Positions 15,727-16,576 of a stretch of 16,576 nucleotides of DNA are shown one piece after another (the stretch's first letter is position 1; each line of letters opens with the position of its first letter). The notes beneath the pieces are model-generated. The model was not told the origin of the DNA and did no database searches. It saw only the letters and a program-made list of their open reading frames with translations. A program made the position numbers and the translations under genes. The DNA comes from Chitinophagaceae bacterium (GTDB lineage: Bacteria > Bacteroidota > Bacteroidia > Chitinophagales > Chitinophagaceae). Location: the NCBI GenBank assembly GCA_003509845.1, contig DOMR01000157.1:1-16576 (forward strand), written 5' to 3'.

Positions 15727-16576
15727 TGTTGTCTTCCTACAAGTTTTTGATTAGCGCTCCATTCAATAAAGAATACCCGATTAAGGCATTTGTTAGATTT
15801 TTAAGTTGGAAGTTAATTCGTTTATTTAAACTTCAAAACCTGAAAGTTAAATTTTGGAATAATCGCTTTTTTTACATAAATCATGATTCTTTTCAATCTA
15901 TGTGGTTGATGTACAACTATATCGTGGATTGGGAAGAATTTTTATTCATACATTATTACCTGCGTAAGAATTCAATTGTATTCGATATAGGTGCAAATAT
16001 GGGATTTTATACAATTTGGATCTCTCGGTCAATTGACGAACTAGGTCAAATTCATTCTTTTGAACCCGATACAAAAAATTTTAAAAGATTATCTCAAAAT
16101 ATTTCAATCAATCAGTTCAAAGGCCAATTTCATACAAATAATGTTGCTGTTTCAAAGCAGAATGGAAAAATGAAAATGACAATTGGTTTTGACGGTGAAA
16201 ATCATTTAGTACCTTCAAACTTTGGAGGTAATTCATCAATAATAAATGTTGTTTGTTTAGACGATTATTGTAACCAACATAATATTAACAGAATTGATTT
16301 TGTTAAAATTGATGTTGAAGGATTTGAGTTAGATGTATTAAAGGGGGGGATATATCTCCTCACTCAAAAAAATGTTGATGTTATTCAGCTAGAAATAAAT
16401 AGGGCTCTCATCAATTCTGGAACTACCCCAATAGAAATTATTTCATTTGTTGAGCAGAATGGATATACATTTTGTACTTATGATTTCAAAAGTAATAAAA
16501 TAATACCTATAACTGTAAATGATGAACGTGAAAATTATTTCATCGTAAGCAACCTAGCAAATGTTAATAAGATATT
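15726..16576 (+). CDS. FkbM family SAM-dependent methyltransferase (3' end beyond window)
   Basis: The frame is open from ATG 15726 to the window end: 283 codons, no stop reached. The SAM motif is VFDIGANMGFYT (85-96), followed by FEPD (112-115), which holds the ribose-binding acidic residue. VCLDDYC (176-182) and KIDVEGFELDVLKGG (194-208) complete the FkbM signature. All key residues missing from the two decayed FkbM copies are present here. The N-terminal about 80 residues include KAFVRFLSWKL (20-30), also seen as FVRFLNWEF in decayed copy 1. FkbM-type enzymes O-methylate hydroxyls; here a glycan sugar is the likely target. The ATG overlaps the previous TAA by one base. A seven-G run encodes K-G-G at about 206-208. 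By position in the sequence the protein seems near its end. Confidence 0.85.
   Translation, partial: MLSSYKFLISAPFNKEYPIKAFVRFLSWKLIRLFKLQNLKVKFWNNRFFYINHDSFQSMWLMYNYIVDWEEFLFIHYYLRKNSIVFDIGANMGFYTIWISRSIDELGQIHSFEPDTKNFKRLSQNISINQFKGQFHTNNVAVSKQNGKMKMTIGFDGENHLVPSNFGGNSSIINVVCLDDYCNQHNINRIDFVKIDVEGFELDVLKGGIYLLTQKNVDVIQLEINRALINSGTTPIEIISFVEQNGYTFCTYDFKSNKIIPITVNDERENYFIVSNLANVNKI
16343..16349 (+). repeat. Run of seven G inside FkbM gene
   Basis: Seven consecutive G bases encode the end of L-K-G-G, just after the K-I-D-V-E-G motif of the FkbM methyltransferase. A slip here would remove the C-terminal third of the protein. Confidence 0.85.

Overview
The window is an AT-rich, single-strand stretch of a large surface-polysaccharide (O-antigen, capsule or exopolysaccharide) biosynthesis locus. 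All genes read on the + strand. The protein families, strong A+T bias, scarcity of Shine-Dalgarno sequences and frequent TTG starts suggest a member of the Bacteroidota, perhaps a Chitinophagales/Sphingobacteriales-like bacterium. This is inferred from sequence style; no 16S or other phylogenetic marker is present. The standard bacterial code fits: ordinary ends of intact genes use TGA, including ATGA and TTGA overlaps.

Layout. (1) 1-7365 is a tight operon: the 3' end of a GT4 glycosyltransferase, a GNT-I-like sugar transferase, a SAM methyltransferase, a DUF5672 protein, a hexapeptide acyltransferase, three GT2 glycosyltransferases and a Glyco_tranf_2_5-type transferase. Junctions are mostly 8- or 4-nt overlaps or gaps under 25 nt. 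(2) 7343-12083 is a partly decayed block: a broken FkbM methyltransferase, a GT61 transferase interrupted by one TGA, an intact GT4, an intact GT61, and a second, more decayed FkbM. (3) 12147-12992 is an intact GT2, followed by 395 nt without an intact gene that appear to hold scraps of a lost GT2 and perhaps of a lost methyltransferase. (4) 13388-16576 holds two overlapping GT4 genes and an intact FkbM methyltransferase that runs off the window.

Together the intact genes would transfer sugars onto a lipid-linked glycan at the inner face of the cytoplasmic membrane (eight complete GT2, GT4, GT61 or Glyco_tranf_2_5 genes, the GNT-I-like protein and the partial GT4). They would also decorate the glycan by O-acetylation and methylation. 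Flippase, polymerase, export and nucleotide-sugar synthesis genes are not in the window and must lie outside it. No RNA genes, CRISPR arrays, insertion sequences or transposase remnants were seen.

The most distinctive features are the graveyard of tailoring genes (two dead FkbM and one nearly intact GT61, placed almost symmetrically around a live GT4), long G runs inside transferase genes of an AT-rich locus, and a C-terminal tail shared by a methyltransferase and a glycosyltransferase.
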